From Neisseria sp. Marseille-Q6792 (GTDB taxonomy: Bacteria > Pseudomonadota > Gammaproteobacteria > Burkholderiales > Neisseriaceae): a stretch of 64,000 nucleotides of DNA. Below, in pieces: positions 1-7,957 of this stretch. The DNA is taken from positions 1,488,001 through 1,552,000 of the forward strand of contig NZ_OW969598.1 in assembly GCF_943181435.1 (NCBI RefSeq), read 5' to 3'. Numbering within the stretch: the stretch's first letter is position 1; the number at the start of each line of letters is the position of its first letter. Below the pieces are notes generated by a model. The model saw only the letters and a list, made by a program, of their open reading frames with translations, had not been told where the DNA came from and did not search any database. The translations under genes were made by a program, and so were the position numbers.

Positions 1-929
1 GCTTGAAGCTGCTCGCGCGCGGCGGCACGGAAAGTATCGCCTGCCGCCAGCAATACGGATTTGCCCTGCGCTTGGAAATATTTGGCGAGTTTGCCAATAG
101 ACGTGGTTTTACCCGCGCCGTTGATGCCTGCAAGCATGATGACAAACGGCTCTTTGGTTTCGGGCAAGACCAGCGGTTTTTCCAACGGCTTAATCAGGTC
201 ATACAGCGCATCTTTCAGCGCGCCGCGCAATTCGTTGCCGTCTTTCAGCCCTTTGAGGCTGACGCGGTCGCGCACGTCTTTCATCAGGTATTCGGTGGCT
301 TCCATGCCCATATCACTGGTAATCAGCACGGTTTCCAGCTCTTCGTACAAATCCTCGTCGATTTGTCCGCCGCCGAACACGCCTGCCAGCGATTTCGCCA
401 TTTTGTCGCGCGATTTGGTCAGGCCTTGTTTCAAACGCGCAGCCCAACTGAGTTTTAGTTCTTCAGTTGGCGCAACGGCTTCTTGAACTTGCTCGACAGC
501 CTCGCTGACGGTTTCGGCAACAGCTTCTTTTGCCGCTTCGACTTGTTCCGCTGCTTTTTCAGCCGCTTCCTCTGCTTCAGACGGCATCTCGGCAACGGCT
601 TCTTGAACCTGTTCAACAGTCTCGCCGACGGTTTCAACAGCCGCTTCTTTTACCACCTCAGCCTGTTCTGCCACTTCTTCAGCAACCTCGGCCGCTTCAG
701 ACGGCATCTCGGCAACGGTTTCCTTTACCTGTTCAACCGCACTACTGACGGTTTCAACGGCAGATTCGACCTGCCCTTTGACGCTTTCCGTTAAAGATTC
801 AGCATCTTCTTTAATATTTTCAACTATTTGAGCAACTTCAGATTCTGCTTTTGCTGCGGTTTCCTGAATTTGAGCCTCATCGGGAGCCGGAGTTTCCTGT
901 TTTTTCTTGCGACGGAAGAAGCTGAACAT
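1..929 (-). CDS. ftsY: FtsY, signal recognition particle receptor (3' end outside window)
   Basis: The first 309 codons of the SRP receptor GTPase, which docks ribosome-SRP complexes at the inner membrane. The protein starts MFSFFRRKKK and has a long acidic, Ala/Glu/Val-rich A domain up to about residue 155. The NG domain follows, with the P-loop GINGAGKTT near residue 280; the rest lies beyond base 1. The A domain contains two nearly identical 40-residue repeats, each encoding MPSE, which is a translated DNA uptake sequence. In Neisseria this gene has also been called pilA. It is divergent from msrAB, with 145 bp between the starts. The start is chosen because it gives the usual short basic N-terminus. 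Identity is secure. Confidence 0.95.
   Translation of the reverse strand, partial: MFSFFRRKKKQETPAPDEAQIQETAAKAESEVAQIVENIKEDAESLTESVKGQVESAVETVSSAVEQVKETVAEMPSEAAEVAEEVAEQAEVVKEAAVETVGETVEQVQEAVAEMPSEAEEAAEKAAEQVEAAKEAVAETVSEAVEQVQEAVAPTEELKLSWAARLKQGLTKSRDKMAKSLAGVFGGGQIDEDLYEELETVLITSDMGMEATEYLMKDVRDRVSLKGLKDGNELRGALKDALYDLIKPLEKPLVLPETKEPFVIMLAGINGAGKTTSIGKLAKYFQAQGKSVLLAAGDTFRAAAREQLQ
474..713 (-). repeat. Two tandem 120-bp in-frame repeats in ftsY carrying uptake sequences
   Basis: Two successive 120-bp units (about 474-593 and 594-713) encode 40-residue repeats beginning AEMPSEA and ending EQVQEAV. Each contains one inverted GCCGTCTGAA core (576-585 and 696-705). Because the unit is a multiple of three, copy-number change would keep the frame and alter only the length of the acidic A domain. 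Confidence 0.8.
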
Positions 930-1013
930 TGAATTTTCCTTTTAATTTTAGAAACTTGAAATAGGGAGTATTGTAGCGTATTTTACGCGGCAAGGTTGTC
1001 TGAAAATCCGGGC

Positions 1014-1043
1014 TGTAAGGTTTCGGCATCTCAAACGTCTAAT
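1014..1043 (+). promoter_or_regulatory. Probable sigma-E (ECF) promoter of msrAB
   Basis: A TGTAAGGTTTC -35 block and a CGTCTAAT -10 block lie within 30 bp, 31 bp before the msrAB ATG. The same arrangement with the same spacing stands before doxX (52801-52830, minus strand). The CGTC-type -10 fits group IV sigma factors, and msrAB is an established Ecf/sigma-E target in Neisseria. The match is seen directly; recognition by the RpoE in this window is inferred. Confidence 0.75.
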
Positions 1044-1074
1044 CATACAAACCGTCCACACAGGAAACATCAAA

Positions 1075-2643
1075 ATGAAACCCCGTACTTTCTTTTCCCT
1101 TTGCGCCAAGTTCGGCTGTCTGTTTGCGCTGGGCGCTTGTTCGCCCAAAATCGCCGATGCCGAAGCCGCGACCGTGCCGCACACTTTATCCACTTTGAAA
1201 ACCGCGGACAACCGCCCCGCCGATGTTTATTTGAAAAAAGACAAACCGACGCTGATTAAATTCTGGGCGAGCTGGTGTCCTTTGTGTCTGTCCGAATTGG
1301 GGCAAACCGAAAAATGGGCGCAAGATGCAAAATTCGGTTCCGCCAACCTGATTACCGTCGCCTCCCCCGGCTTTCTGCACGAGAAAAAAGACGGCGACTT
1401 CCAAAAATGGTATGCCGGTTTGAACTATCCCAAGCTGCCCGTCGTAACCGACAACGGCGGCACCATCGCCCAAAGCCTGAATATCAGCGTTTATCCTTCT
1501 TGGGCATTAATCGGTAAAGACGGCGACGTGCAGCGCATCGTCAAAGGCAGTATTAACGAAGCGCAGGCGTTGGCGTTAATCAGCGATCCGAATGCTGATT
1601 TAGGCCGTCTGAAAAATTCGTTCTACAAACCCGACACACAGAAAAAGGATTCAGCAATCATGAATACGCGCACCATCTACCTCGCCGGCGGCTGCTTCTG
1701 GGGCTTGGAAGCCTATTTCCAACGCATCGACGGCGTGGTTGACGCGGTATCCGGCTACGCCAACGGCAAAACAAAAAATCCGAGCTATGAAGACGTGTCC
1801 TACCGCGATACGGGCCATGCCGAAACCGTCAAAGTTACCTACGATGCCGACAAACTCAGCCTCGACGACATCCTGCAATACTATTTCCGCGTCGTTGACC
1901 CGACCAGCCTCAACAAACAAGGCAACGACACCGGCACGCAATACCGCAGCGGCGTGTACTACACCGACCCTGCCGAAAAAGCCGTCATCGCCGCCGCCCT
2001 CAAACGCGAGCAGCAAAAATACAAACTTCCCCTCGTCGTTGAAAACGAGCCGCTGAAAAACTTCTACGACGCCGAGGAATACCATCAGGACTACCTGATT
2101 AAAAACCCCAACGGCTATTGCCACATCGACATCCGCAAAGCCGACGAACCGCTGCAGGGCAAAACCAAAACCGCTCCGCAAGGCAAAGGCTTCGACGAGG
2201 CGACGTATAAAAAACCCAATGATGCCGAACTCAAACGCATCCTGACCGAAGAGCAATACCAAGTTACCCAACACAGCGCAACCGAATACGCCTTCAGCCA
2301 CGAATATGACCACTTGTTCAAACCCGGAATTTATGTGGACGTTGTCAGCGGCGAACCCCTGTTCAGCTCCGCCGACAAATTCGATTCCGGCTGCGGCTGG
2401 CCGAGCTTCACCCGCCCGATTAACGCTGCCGCCGTTACCGAACACGACGATTTCAGCTACAACATGCGCCGCACCGAAGTGCGCAGCTATGCCGCCGATT
2501 CGCACTTGGGACACGTCTTCGCCGACGGCCCGCAAGACAAAGGCGGACTGCGCTACTGCATCAACGGCGCAAGTTTAAAATTCATCCCGCTGGAACAAAT
2601 GGACGCGGCAGGCTACGGCGCGTTGAAAGGCAAAGTGAAATAA
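1075..2643 (+). CDS. msrAB: MsrAB (PilB): thioredoxin-like / methionine sulfoxide reductase A and B fusion
   Basis: A 522-residue fusion that repairs oxidised methionine in the envelope. The N-terminus is a signal peptide with a possible lipobox (LGAC, Cys22). A thioredoxin-like domain has the redox pair Cys68-Pro-Leu-Cys71 and recycles the reductases. MsrA begins near Met196 with the catalytic motif GCFWG (Cys207). MsrB follows, with GCGWPSF and the catalytic RYC near Cys495. An ATG at 1660 could give a cytosolic form without the first domain. It is a single transcription unit with an uptake-sequence terminator behind it and a sigma-E-type promoter in front. All domains are full length. Identity is secure. 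Confidence 0.97.
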   Translation: MKPRTFFSLCAKFGCLFALGACSPKIADAEAATVPHTLSTLKTADNRPADVYLKKDKPTLIKFWASWCPLCLSELGQTEKWAQDAKFGSANLITVASPGFLHEKKDGDFQKWYAGLNYPKLPVVTDNGGTIAQSLNISVYPSWALIGKDGDVQRIVKGSINEAQALALISDPNADLGRLKNSFYKPDTQKKDSAIMNTRTIYLAGGCFWGLEAYFQRIDGVVDAVSGYANGKTKNPSYEDVSYRDTGHAETVKVTYDADKLSLDDILQYYFRVVDPTSLNKQGNDTGTQYRSGVYYTDPAEKAVIAAALKREQQKYKLPLVVENEPLKNFYDAEEYHQDYLIKNPNGYCHIDIRKADEPLQGKTKTAPQGKGFDEATYKKPNDAELKRILTEEQYQVTQHSATEYAFSHEYDHLFKPGIYVDVVSGEPLFSSADKFDSGCGWPSFTRPINAAAVTEHDDFSYNMRRTEVRSYAADSHLGHVFADGPQDKGGLRYCINGASLKFIPLEQMDAAGYGALKGKVK

Positions 2644-2667
2644 GTCGCACCGCCGCCTAACCCGACA

Positions 2668-2710
2668 AAATGCCGTCTGAAACCCGAAACGTTTCAGACG
2701 GCATTTTTAT
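2668..2710 (+). terminator. Uptake-sequence hairpin after msrAB
   Basis: Inverted ATGCCGTCTGAA copies form a stem followed by a T run. Two further inverted copies, one degenerate, follow at about 2727-2753 next to the end of the convergent pncC. Confidence 0.85.
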
Positions 2711-2743
2711 CCGATGGGGATTTTGTTCAGACGGAGATTTTGT

Positions 2744-3229
2744 TCAGACGGCATCTCCGCCGTTTTCAATCAGTCCCGCCAACCTTTCCAACGCGAAGGC
2801 GACGGCCTGCGCGCGGACGGATTCGCGGTTGCCGTCAAAACGGCATATTTCTTCACAACTTCCGCCCGGAAAGGCAAACCCGAACCAAACCGTACCGACT
2901 GGTTTGCTTTCGCTGCCGCCGCCCGGGCCGGCAATGCCGGAAATACCGACGGCGTAATCCGCCTGCGCCGCAATTTGTGCGCCTCGCGCCATCTCACGGA
3001 CGGTTTGACGGCTGACCGCGCCGTATTCGAGCAGGGTTTCGGGTAACACGCCCAAGCGGTCTTCTTTGGCTTTGTTGCTGTATGTTACAAAACTTTGTTC
3101 AAACCATTGCGAACTGCCTGCCACACTGGTAAATGCGGCGGCAAGCAGCCCTCCCGTGCAGGATTCGGCACAGGTTACGGTTTCGCGCTTTATGGTCAGG
3201 TTTCGGGCGATGGTGTTTAACGCTTCCAT
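2744..3229 (-). CDS. pncC: Nicotinamide-nucleotide amidase, CinA C-terminal family
   Basis: A stand-alone CinA C-terminal domain of 161 residues, the usual length for PncC, which deamidates nicotinamide mononucleotide for NAD recycling. Visible family motifs are CAESCTGG near the N-terminus, VTYSNKAK, GAVS and GISGIAGPGG. The reading frame extends 9 codons upstream through an uptake sequence (MPSE), but the start MEALNTIARN matches the family and is preferred. It lies 30 bp downstream of thiB on the same strand with only an inverted uptake sequence between, so it may be co-transcribed. Confidence 0.85.
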   Translation of the reverse strand: MEALNTIARNLTIKRETVTCAESCTGGLLAAAFTSVAGSSQWFEQSFVTYSNKAKEDRLGVLPETLLEYGAVSRQTVREMARGAQIAAQADYAVGISGIAGPGGGSESKPVGTVWFGFAFPGGSCEEICRFDGNRESVRAQAVAFALERLAGLIENGGDAV

Positions 3230-3259
3230 TCCTACCGCTCCTTTTTCAGACGGCATTTT

Positions 3260-4261
3260 TTACTTCAATACCGTTTTAATCCAGCGTCCGACCCAGCCTC
3301 GCTGTTTGGCGTTGATGTCGGCACGGGAAGGGGAATCCGTGTGCGTCGGTGCTTGTGCAAAACGGAATACTTCGGGCAGCGACGTGTTTTTGACGGCCGG
3401 GTAAACCCACATCTCGGACGGAACGGCACGTTGCACTTCGCCGCTTTGCAGCCACTGAACGAGTTTTGCCGCCAATTCCGGCTGCTTCGCCCCCTTCAAT
3501 ACCGCCGCGCCTTCAACCTGACGGAATACGCCGCCTTTTAAAAACAGGTTGCCCGTCGGCGGCTCGCTGTACTTGCCTTTGGAAAAATACACTTCTGCCG
3601 CAGGGCTGGCTGCATAACCGACTACCAGCGGATAAGCTCCGCCGTTGTGCGAAAAGTCGGTGTAATACGCCTCGCTCCAGCCTTTGGCGACCTTCACGCC
3701 GTTCTGACGCATCTGCGCCCACCATTTGAACGCACCCGCCTCGCCCATGCCGCCGATGTTTGCCATCAGGAAGGATAATCCTGGCGACGAGGTGGCGGGC
3801 GACGGCGTAACCAGCAGGTTTTTATATTCGGGACGGGTTAAGTCCTGCAAGGTTTTGGGCAGCGGCAGCTTTTTCTCGGCAAACCATTTTTTGTCGTAAT
3901 TGAGTGTTACATAACCGTAATCAACCGCCAAAACCGAAGGCAGGCCGACCGAAACCGGCAGGGATTTTGGCTGCTCATCCGCCAAAACGCCCATTTCCCG
4001 CGCCTTACCGATATTGGCATTGTCCAAACCGTACACCGCATCGGCAATCGGATTGGCGCGGCTTAAAATCAGTTTGTTGAGCATTTCGTTTGCATTGCCA
4101 GCCTGAATAACGGACACTTTCGCATTGTTTTCCCGTTCGAAACGCGCAATCACCGCTTTGGGCAGGCTGAACGACTTGTGCGCTGCAAGCCTGACCTCCG
4201 TCTGAGCCTGCATATATGCTGAAACCGACAGCAGCGGCAGCAGCCAGATTTTCCGTTTCAT
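3260..4261 (-). CDS. thiB: Periplasmic thiamine-binding protein of an ABC transporter
   Basis: A 333-residue solute-binding protein with a signal peptide ending near residue 20 (YMQAQ|TEV). It resembles ThiB/TbpA along its length, with the mature start VRLAAHKSFSLPK, the DAVYGLDN segment and the C-terminal MWVYPAVKNTSLP. It would capture thiamine or its phosphates for import. No thiP permease or thiQ ATPase is adjacent, so its membrane partners must be elsewhere or it uses another transporter. It is divergent from the HAD gene, with 58 bp between starts. No TPP-riboswitch fold is apparent in that short spacer. Confidence 0.8.
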   Translation of the reverse strand: MKRKIWLLPLLSVSAYMQAQTEVRLAAHKSFSLPKAVIARFERENNAKVSVIQAGNANEMLNKLILSRANPIADAVYGLDNANIGKAREMGVLADEQPKSLPVSVGLPSVLAVDYGYVTLNYDKKWFAEKKLPLPKTLQDLTRPEYKNLLVTPSPATSSPGLSFLMANIGGMGEAGAFKWWAQMRQNGVKVAKGWSEAYYTDFSHNGGAYPLVVGYAASPAAEVYFSKGKYSEPPTGNLFLKGGVFRQVEGAAVLKGAKQPELAAKLVQWLQSGEVQRAVPSEMWVYPAVKNTSLPEVFRFAQAPTHTDSPSRADINAKQRGWVGRWIKTVLK

Positions 4262-4319
4262 CCTTCATCCTCCTTAATTCGCTGTAAAATGCCATCATAA
4301 CAAATTTTCATCGTTCAAC

Positions 4320-5000
4320 ATGCAAGAAAATCCGACCGTGTGGCTGTTCGACCTCGACAACACGCTGCACGATGCCGACGCAGGCATCTTCACGCTCATC
4401 AACCGCGCCATGACCGGCTACATCGCGCAACGCCTCCGGCTCTCCGACCAAGCCGCGTCCGACCTGCGTCAGGAATATTGGCACCGTTACGGCGCAACGC
4501 TTGCCGGCCTGCAAATCCACCACCCCGAAATCGACATTGCGGAATTTTTACGCGAAAGCCATCCGATTGACGAGGTTTTGACCCGTCTGCACGGGATGCC
4601 GGAAACACAAAACACCCTAATCCGCCTAAAAGGACGCAAGGCGGTTTTTTCCAACGGGCCTTCTTTTTATGTCCACGCCGTTTCAGACGCACTAGGTTTG
4701 ACGGAAAGCTTCGACGCGCTTTTCGGTACGGACGATTTCGGGCTGCTCTACAAACCCAATCCACAAGCCTACCTCAACGTCTGCCGCCTGCTGGACGTAC
4801 CGCCCGAACGCTGCGTGATGGTGGACGACAGCGCGGACAACCTGCATCAGGCAAAGGCGCTGGGCATGAAAACCGTCTGGTTCGGTGCAAAATCCCACGC
4901 GCTGCCCTTTATCGACACCTCCGTAAGCGATATGGCGCAACTGGCACAGTATGCAGAAACTTTGTCAGAACACCGCCAAACTCATTACAATACCCCCTAA
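4320..5000 (+). CDS. HAD-family pyrimidine 5'-nucleotidase
   Basis: A 226-residue haloacid dehalogenase hydrolase. Motif I is FDLDNTL near residues 10-16, motif II is the FSNG segment near residue 110, and motif IV is VMVDDSADN near residue 167. The cap domain and general pattern match the pyrimidine 5'-nucleotidase group (SDT1/YjjG-like), which dephosphorylates UMP or CMP; the exact substrate cannot be read from sequence. The next gene begins 25 bp after its stop, so the pair is probably one operon. Confidence 0.8.
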   Translation: MQENPTVWLFDLDNTLHDADAGIFTLINRAMTGYIAQRLRLSDQAASDLRQEYWHRYGATLAGLQIHHPEIDIAEFLRESHPIDEVLTRLHGMPETQNTLIRLKGRKAVFSNGPSFYVHAVSDALGLTESFDALFGTDDFGLLYKPNPQAYLNVCRLLDVPPERCVMVDDSADNLHQAKALGMKTVWFGAKSHALPFIDTSVSDMAQLAQYAETLSEHRQTHYNTP

Positions 5001-5025
5001 ACCCCGAAAATACGAAAGAAAAGCC

Positions 5026-5298
5026 ATGCGTAAAACCTTCCTTATCCTGATGACTGCCTCCGCCGTACTGTCGGGCTGCTCATGGGAAACCTACCGGAAC
5101 GAAAACGGCAAAACCGCCGTCCGTCAAAAATATCCTGCCGGTACACCCGTTTATTACCAAGACGGCAGCTACTCGAAAAATATGAACTACAACCAATACC
5201 GCCCCGAACGCCATGCCGTGTTGCCCAACCAAACCGGCAACAACGCCGACGAAGAGCATCGCCAACACTGGCAAAAGCCCAAATTTCAAAACCGATAA
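5026..5298 (+). CDS. Small lipoprotein of unknown function
   Basis: A 90-residue protein with a clear lipoprotein signal (LMTASAVLSGC, Cys19) and a polar mature part rich in Tyr, Asn and Gln. The start is taken at the ATG after GAAAGAAAAGCC rather than an upstream in-frame ATG that overlaps the HAD gene, because only this start gives a signal peptide. No domain is recognised. It is probably attached to the outer membrane and co-transcribed with the nucleotidase gene. Confidence 0.75.
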   Translation: MRKTFLILMTASAVLSGCSWETYRNENGKTAVRQKYPAGTPVYYQDGSYSKNMNYNQYRPERHAVLPNQTGNNADEEHRQHWQKPKFQNR

Positions 5299-5307
5299 AC
5301 CCAACCT

Positions 5308-5336
5308 ATGCCGTCTGAAGCCGCTTCAGACGGCAT
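5308..5336 (+). terminator. Uptake-sequence hairpin between lipoprotein gene and glmU
   Basis: A perfect inverted pair of ATGCCGTCTGAA with a 5-base loop. The T run is weak, so termination may be partial. Confidence 0.7.
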
Positions 5337-5352
5337 TGCACAGGAAAACGCT

Positions 5353-6723
5353 ATGCCGCACAACACTTTAAACATCGTCATCCTCGCCGCCGGCAAAGGC
5401 ACGCGCATGTACTCCAAAATGCCCAAAGTGCTGCACCGCATCGGCGGCCTTCCCATGGTTGAGCGCGTTATCGACACCGCCGCCTCCCTGAATCCCCAAA
5501 ACATCTGCGTCGTCATCGGCCACGGCAAAGAACAAGTCTTGGACACCGTCAAACGCGATGTCGTTTGGGTTGAACAAACCGAACAGCTCGGTACCGGCCA
5601 CGCCGTCAAAACCGCCCTGCCCCACCTTGCCGCCGAAGGACGCACGCTGGTGCTGTACGGCGACGTTCCTTTAATTGACGTTGAAACCCTCGAAACCCTG
5701 CTCGAAGCCGCAGGCAACGAAGTCGGACTGCTGACCGACGTTCCCAACGACCCGACAGGCTTGGGTCGCATCATCCGCGACAGCCAAGGCAGCGTAACCG
5801 CCATTGTCGAAGAAAAAGACGCAAGTGTCGCCCAAAAAGCCGTGAAAGAAATCAATACCGGCATTTTGGTTCTGCCCAACACCAAACTCGAAGCTTGGTT
5901 GAACAGCCTTTCCAGCAACAACGCCCAAGGCGAATACTACCTGACCGACCTCATCGCCAAAGCCGTTGCCGACGGTATTAAAGTTCATCCCGTCCAAGTA
6001 CGCGCCTCCTACCTCGCCGCCGGCGTGAACAACAAACTCCAGCTCGCCGAACTCGAGCGTATTTTCCAAACCGAACAGGCGCAAGAATTGCTCAAAGCAG
6101 GCGTAACCCTGCGCGATCCGGCACGTTTCGATTTACGAGGCCGTCTGAAACACGGGCAAGATGTCGTGATTGATGTGAACTGTATCTTTGAAGGCGAAGT
6201 CGAAATCGGCGACAACGTCGAAATCGGCGCAAACTGCGTCATCAAAAACACCAAAATCGGCGCAAACAGCAAAATCGCCCCCTTCTCCCACCTTGAAGAC
6301 TGCGAAGTCGGCGAAAACAACCGAATCGGCCCGTACGCCCGCCTGCGTCCGCAAGCCCGCCTTTCAGACGACGTACACGTCGGCAACTTCGTCGAAATCA
6401 AAAACGCCGCCATCGGCAAAGGCACCAAAGCCAACCACCTCACCTACATAGGCGATGCCGAAGTCGGCAGCAAAACCAACTTCGGCGCGGGCACGATTAT
6501 TGCCAACTACGACGGCGTGAACAAACACAAAACCGTCATCGGCGACGAAGTCCGCATCGGCTCCAACTGCGTACTGGTTGCCCCTGTAACACTGGGCAAC
6601 AAAGTAACCACAGGCGCAGGCAGCGCGATTACCCACAACGTCGAAGACAACAAACTCGCCCTCGCCCGCGCCCGCCAAACCGTCATCGAAGGCTGGGTGC
6701 GTCCCGAAAAAGACAAACAATAA
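5353..6723 (+). CDS. glmU: Bifunctional GlmU: glucosamine-1-P acetyltransferase / GlcNAc-1-P uridylyltransferase
   Basis: A 456-residue enzyme making UDP-GlcNAc for peptidoglycan and lipooligosaccharide. The N-terminal uridylyltransferase has the signature AAGKGTRM near residues 12-19. The C-terminal left-handed beta-helix shows hexapeptide repeats (IGDNVEIGAN and similar) from about residue 265, with the acetyltransferase segment GNFVEIKN...NHLTYIGD. The start is the ATG after CAGGAAAACGCT; an earlier in-frame ATG lies in the uptake-sequence hairpin. It works with glmS (14137) in the same pathway. Identity is secure. Confidence 0.97.
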   Translation: MPHNTLNIVILAAGKGTRMYSKMPKVLHRIGGLPMVERVIDTAASLNPQNICVVIGHGKEQVLDTVKRDVVWVEQTEQLGTGHAVKTALPHLAAEGRTLVLYGDVPLIDVETLETLLEAAGNEVGLLTDVPNDPTGLGRIIRDSQGSVTAIVEEKDASVAQKAVKEINTGILVLPNTKLEAWLNSLSSNNAQGEYYLTDLIAKAVADGIKVHPVQVRASYLAAGVNNKLQLAELERIFQTEQAQELLKAGVTLRDPARFDLRGRLKHGQDVVIDVNCIFEGEVEIGDNVEIGANCVIKNTKIGANSKIAPFSHLEDCEVGENNRIGPYARLRPQARLSDDVHVGNFVEIKNAAIGKGTKANHLTYIGDAEVGSKTNFGAGTIIANYDGVNKHKTVIGDEVRIGSNCVLVAPVTLGNKVTTGAGSAITHNVEDNKLALARARQTVIEGWVRPEKDKQ

Positions 6724-6727
6724 AGCT

Positions 6728-6764
6728 ATGCCGTCTGAAGCCGGTTTCAGGTTTCAGACGGCAT
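6728..6764 (+). terminator. Uptake-sequence hairpin after glmU
   Basis: Inverted ATGCCGTCTGAA pair directly after the glmU stop. Confidence 0.8.
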
Positions 6765-6804
6765 CCCAAAAACAAACAGATTCTATTCATTAAGCTAATT
6801 ATGC

Positions 6805-7227
6805 TTATTCCTCAATCACAGTCTCCACCACCGAATGAATACTTTTAGGCAATTGCAAAAAAGCATTCCAAGCAATTAAAGCAGTTTTAAAAGTATGCAG
6901 CGAACAGCTTAATACTGGATAACCATCTTCTTCATCAAATTCATTGTGGTAAAAAATGACCTTATCATGATGAAATTCTAGGCAAAATTGTTGACCACCG
7001 CCATCATCATAAATTTCATTTGGATTATTTTCTATTAATTCTATAATCTTGAAATGCTCATCAATCGTGGATCGATAGTAAATATCGCTCATTAAGGTAG
7101 ACGTAATGTAATCATATATTCCTACATAATAATCAACCCTATTATCATGGTCATCCAGAATGATACACATTCTAAATGTATCTCCTGATGGAAATTTATC
7201 ACAAAAGCACTTAATTCTTTTCATCAT
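6805..7227 (-). CDS. Immunity-like protein behind a toxin remnant
   Basis: A 140-residue acidic protein rich in Asp, Glu, Tyr and Ile, without signal peptide or membrane segment. Its DNA is far richer in A+T than glmU or efeB. I do not recognise the family. Immediately upstream on the same strand (7255-7400) is a short open stretch ending GFTEPNRTAYPIYE, which looks like the end of a secreted nuclease toxin. That order, toxin tail then small acidic AT-rich protein, is typical of MafB/CDI-type toxin-immunity pairs, so an immunity role is inferred from context. GGAG precedes two tandem ATGs; either may be the start. Confidence 0.6.
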   Translation of the reverse strand: MMKRIKCFCDKFPSGDTFRMCIILDDHDNRVDYYVGIYDYITSTLMSDIYYRSTIDEHFKIIELIENNPNEIYDDGGGQQFCLEFHHDKVIFYHNEFDEEDGYPVLSCSLHTFKTALIAWNAFLQLPKSIHSVVETVIEE

Positions 7228-7254
7228 TAATCTCCTAATTTTTCATAAATATTA

Positions 7255-7400
7255 CTATTCATAAATGGGATATGCTGTTCTATTAGGTTCGGTAAATCCT
7301 TCTATTTTAATACCCGATTTACTTGTACCCTGCCATTTATTATCCTTAAGCATTATTCTACTTTCCCAAGCCGAAGTAACTTCTCCGATAAGGACGGCAA
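7255..7400 (-). pseudogene. Remnant C-terminus of a polymorphic (EndoU-like) toxin
   Basis: About 48 codons are open on the minus strand without a start, ending in TAG at 7255-7257. The peptide contains EVTSAWESRIML, KWQGTSKSGIKIEGF and the terminal TAYPIYE. This pattern resembles the ends of bacterial EndoU-type toxin domains of MafB and CdiA proteins. Upstream it meets a stop and then phnA, so only the tail survives. The gene at 6805-7227 would be its immunity partner. Family assignment is by memory of the pattern and moderately uncertain. Confidence 0.5.
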
Positions 7401-7403
7401 ACT

Positions 7404-7709
7404 ATGTCATTACCCCCTTGCCCGCAATGCGCCTCCGAATACACCTACGAAGACGGCGGACAATACATCTGCCCCGAATGCGCCCACGAATGGAATGAAA
7501 CCGAATCCGCCGCCGACCTTGCGGTGGAAGTGCGCGATGCCAACGGCGCGGCGCTGCAAAACGGCGATACCGTTATCCTCATCAAAGACCTCAAGGTAAA
7601 AAGCAGCTCGATGACAATCAAACAAGGTACAAAAGTCAAAGGCATACACCTGCAGGAAGGCGATCACAACATCGGCTGCAAAATCGACGGCAGCGCGATG
7701 AATTTATAG
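7404..7709 (+). CDS. phnA: PhnA/YjdM zinc-ribbon protein, C-terminus cut by a Correia element
   Basis: A 101-residue protein with an N-terminal zinc ribbon ([21 protein letters not shown], two CxxC pairs) and the conserved core [10 protein letters not shown]...[12 protein letters not shown]. It belongs to the PhnA/YjdM family, whose cellular role is unsettled. The stop codon (7707-7709) belongs to a Correia element. The lost last eight codons, KSEFVKKA and a TGA stop at 7886-7888, lie intact just beyond the element, so the original protein was 109 residues. The loss is small and the zinc ribbon is untouched, so the product may still work. Confidence 0.9.
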   Translation: MSLPPCPQCASEYTYEDGGQYICPECAHEWNETESAADLAVEVRDANGAALQNGDTVILIKDLKVKSSSMTIKQGTKVKGIHLQEGDHNIGCKIDGSAMNL

Positions 7710-7861
7710 TGGATTAAATTTAAACCAGTACGGCGTTGCCTCGCCTTAGCTCAAAGAGAACGATTCTCTAAGGTGCTGAAGCACCAAGTGAATCGGTTCC
7801 GTACTATTTGTACTGTCTGCGGCTTCGTCGCCTTGTCCTGATTTAAATTTAATCCACTATA
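7705..7861 (+). repeat. Correia element (full length) inside phnA
   Basis: A complete Correia repeat from TAGTGGATTAA to TTAATCCACTA, with a TA duplication at each side (7705-7706 and 7860-7861). Removing it with one TA fuses phnA in frame. Confidence 0.95.
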
Positions 7862-7900
7862 AAATCCGAATTCGTCAAAAAAGCCTGACCGCCCAAACAG

Positions 7901-7944
7901 ACAAATGCCGTCTGAACCCCTTATCGGATTCAGACGGCATTTGT
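7901..7944. terminator. Bidirectional uptake-sequence hairpin between phnA and efeB
   Basis: ACAAATGCCGTCTGAAC pairs with its inverse; the two genes converge here. Confidence 0.8.
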
Positions 7945-7957
7945 CCGTCAGACAGGT

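Noticed and set aside
1651..2535. A long open frame opposite msrAB, and similar long frames opposite efeB, efeO, glmU, pgk and tamB
   Set aside because: They are antisense frames created by GC-biased codon use of well-identified genes and have no family resemblance.
2725..2755. Tandem inverted uptake sequences after msrAB as a special regulatory array
   Set aside because: One of the two is degenerate and such duplicates are common beside terminators; nothing indicates a separate function.
6139..6150. AGGCCGTCTGAA inside glmU as a sign of import
   Set aside because: The ten-base core is the ordinary uptake sequence; the two leading bases vary by chance in coding DNA, unlike the AGGTCGTCTGAA copies.
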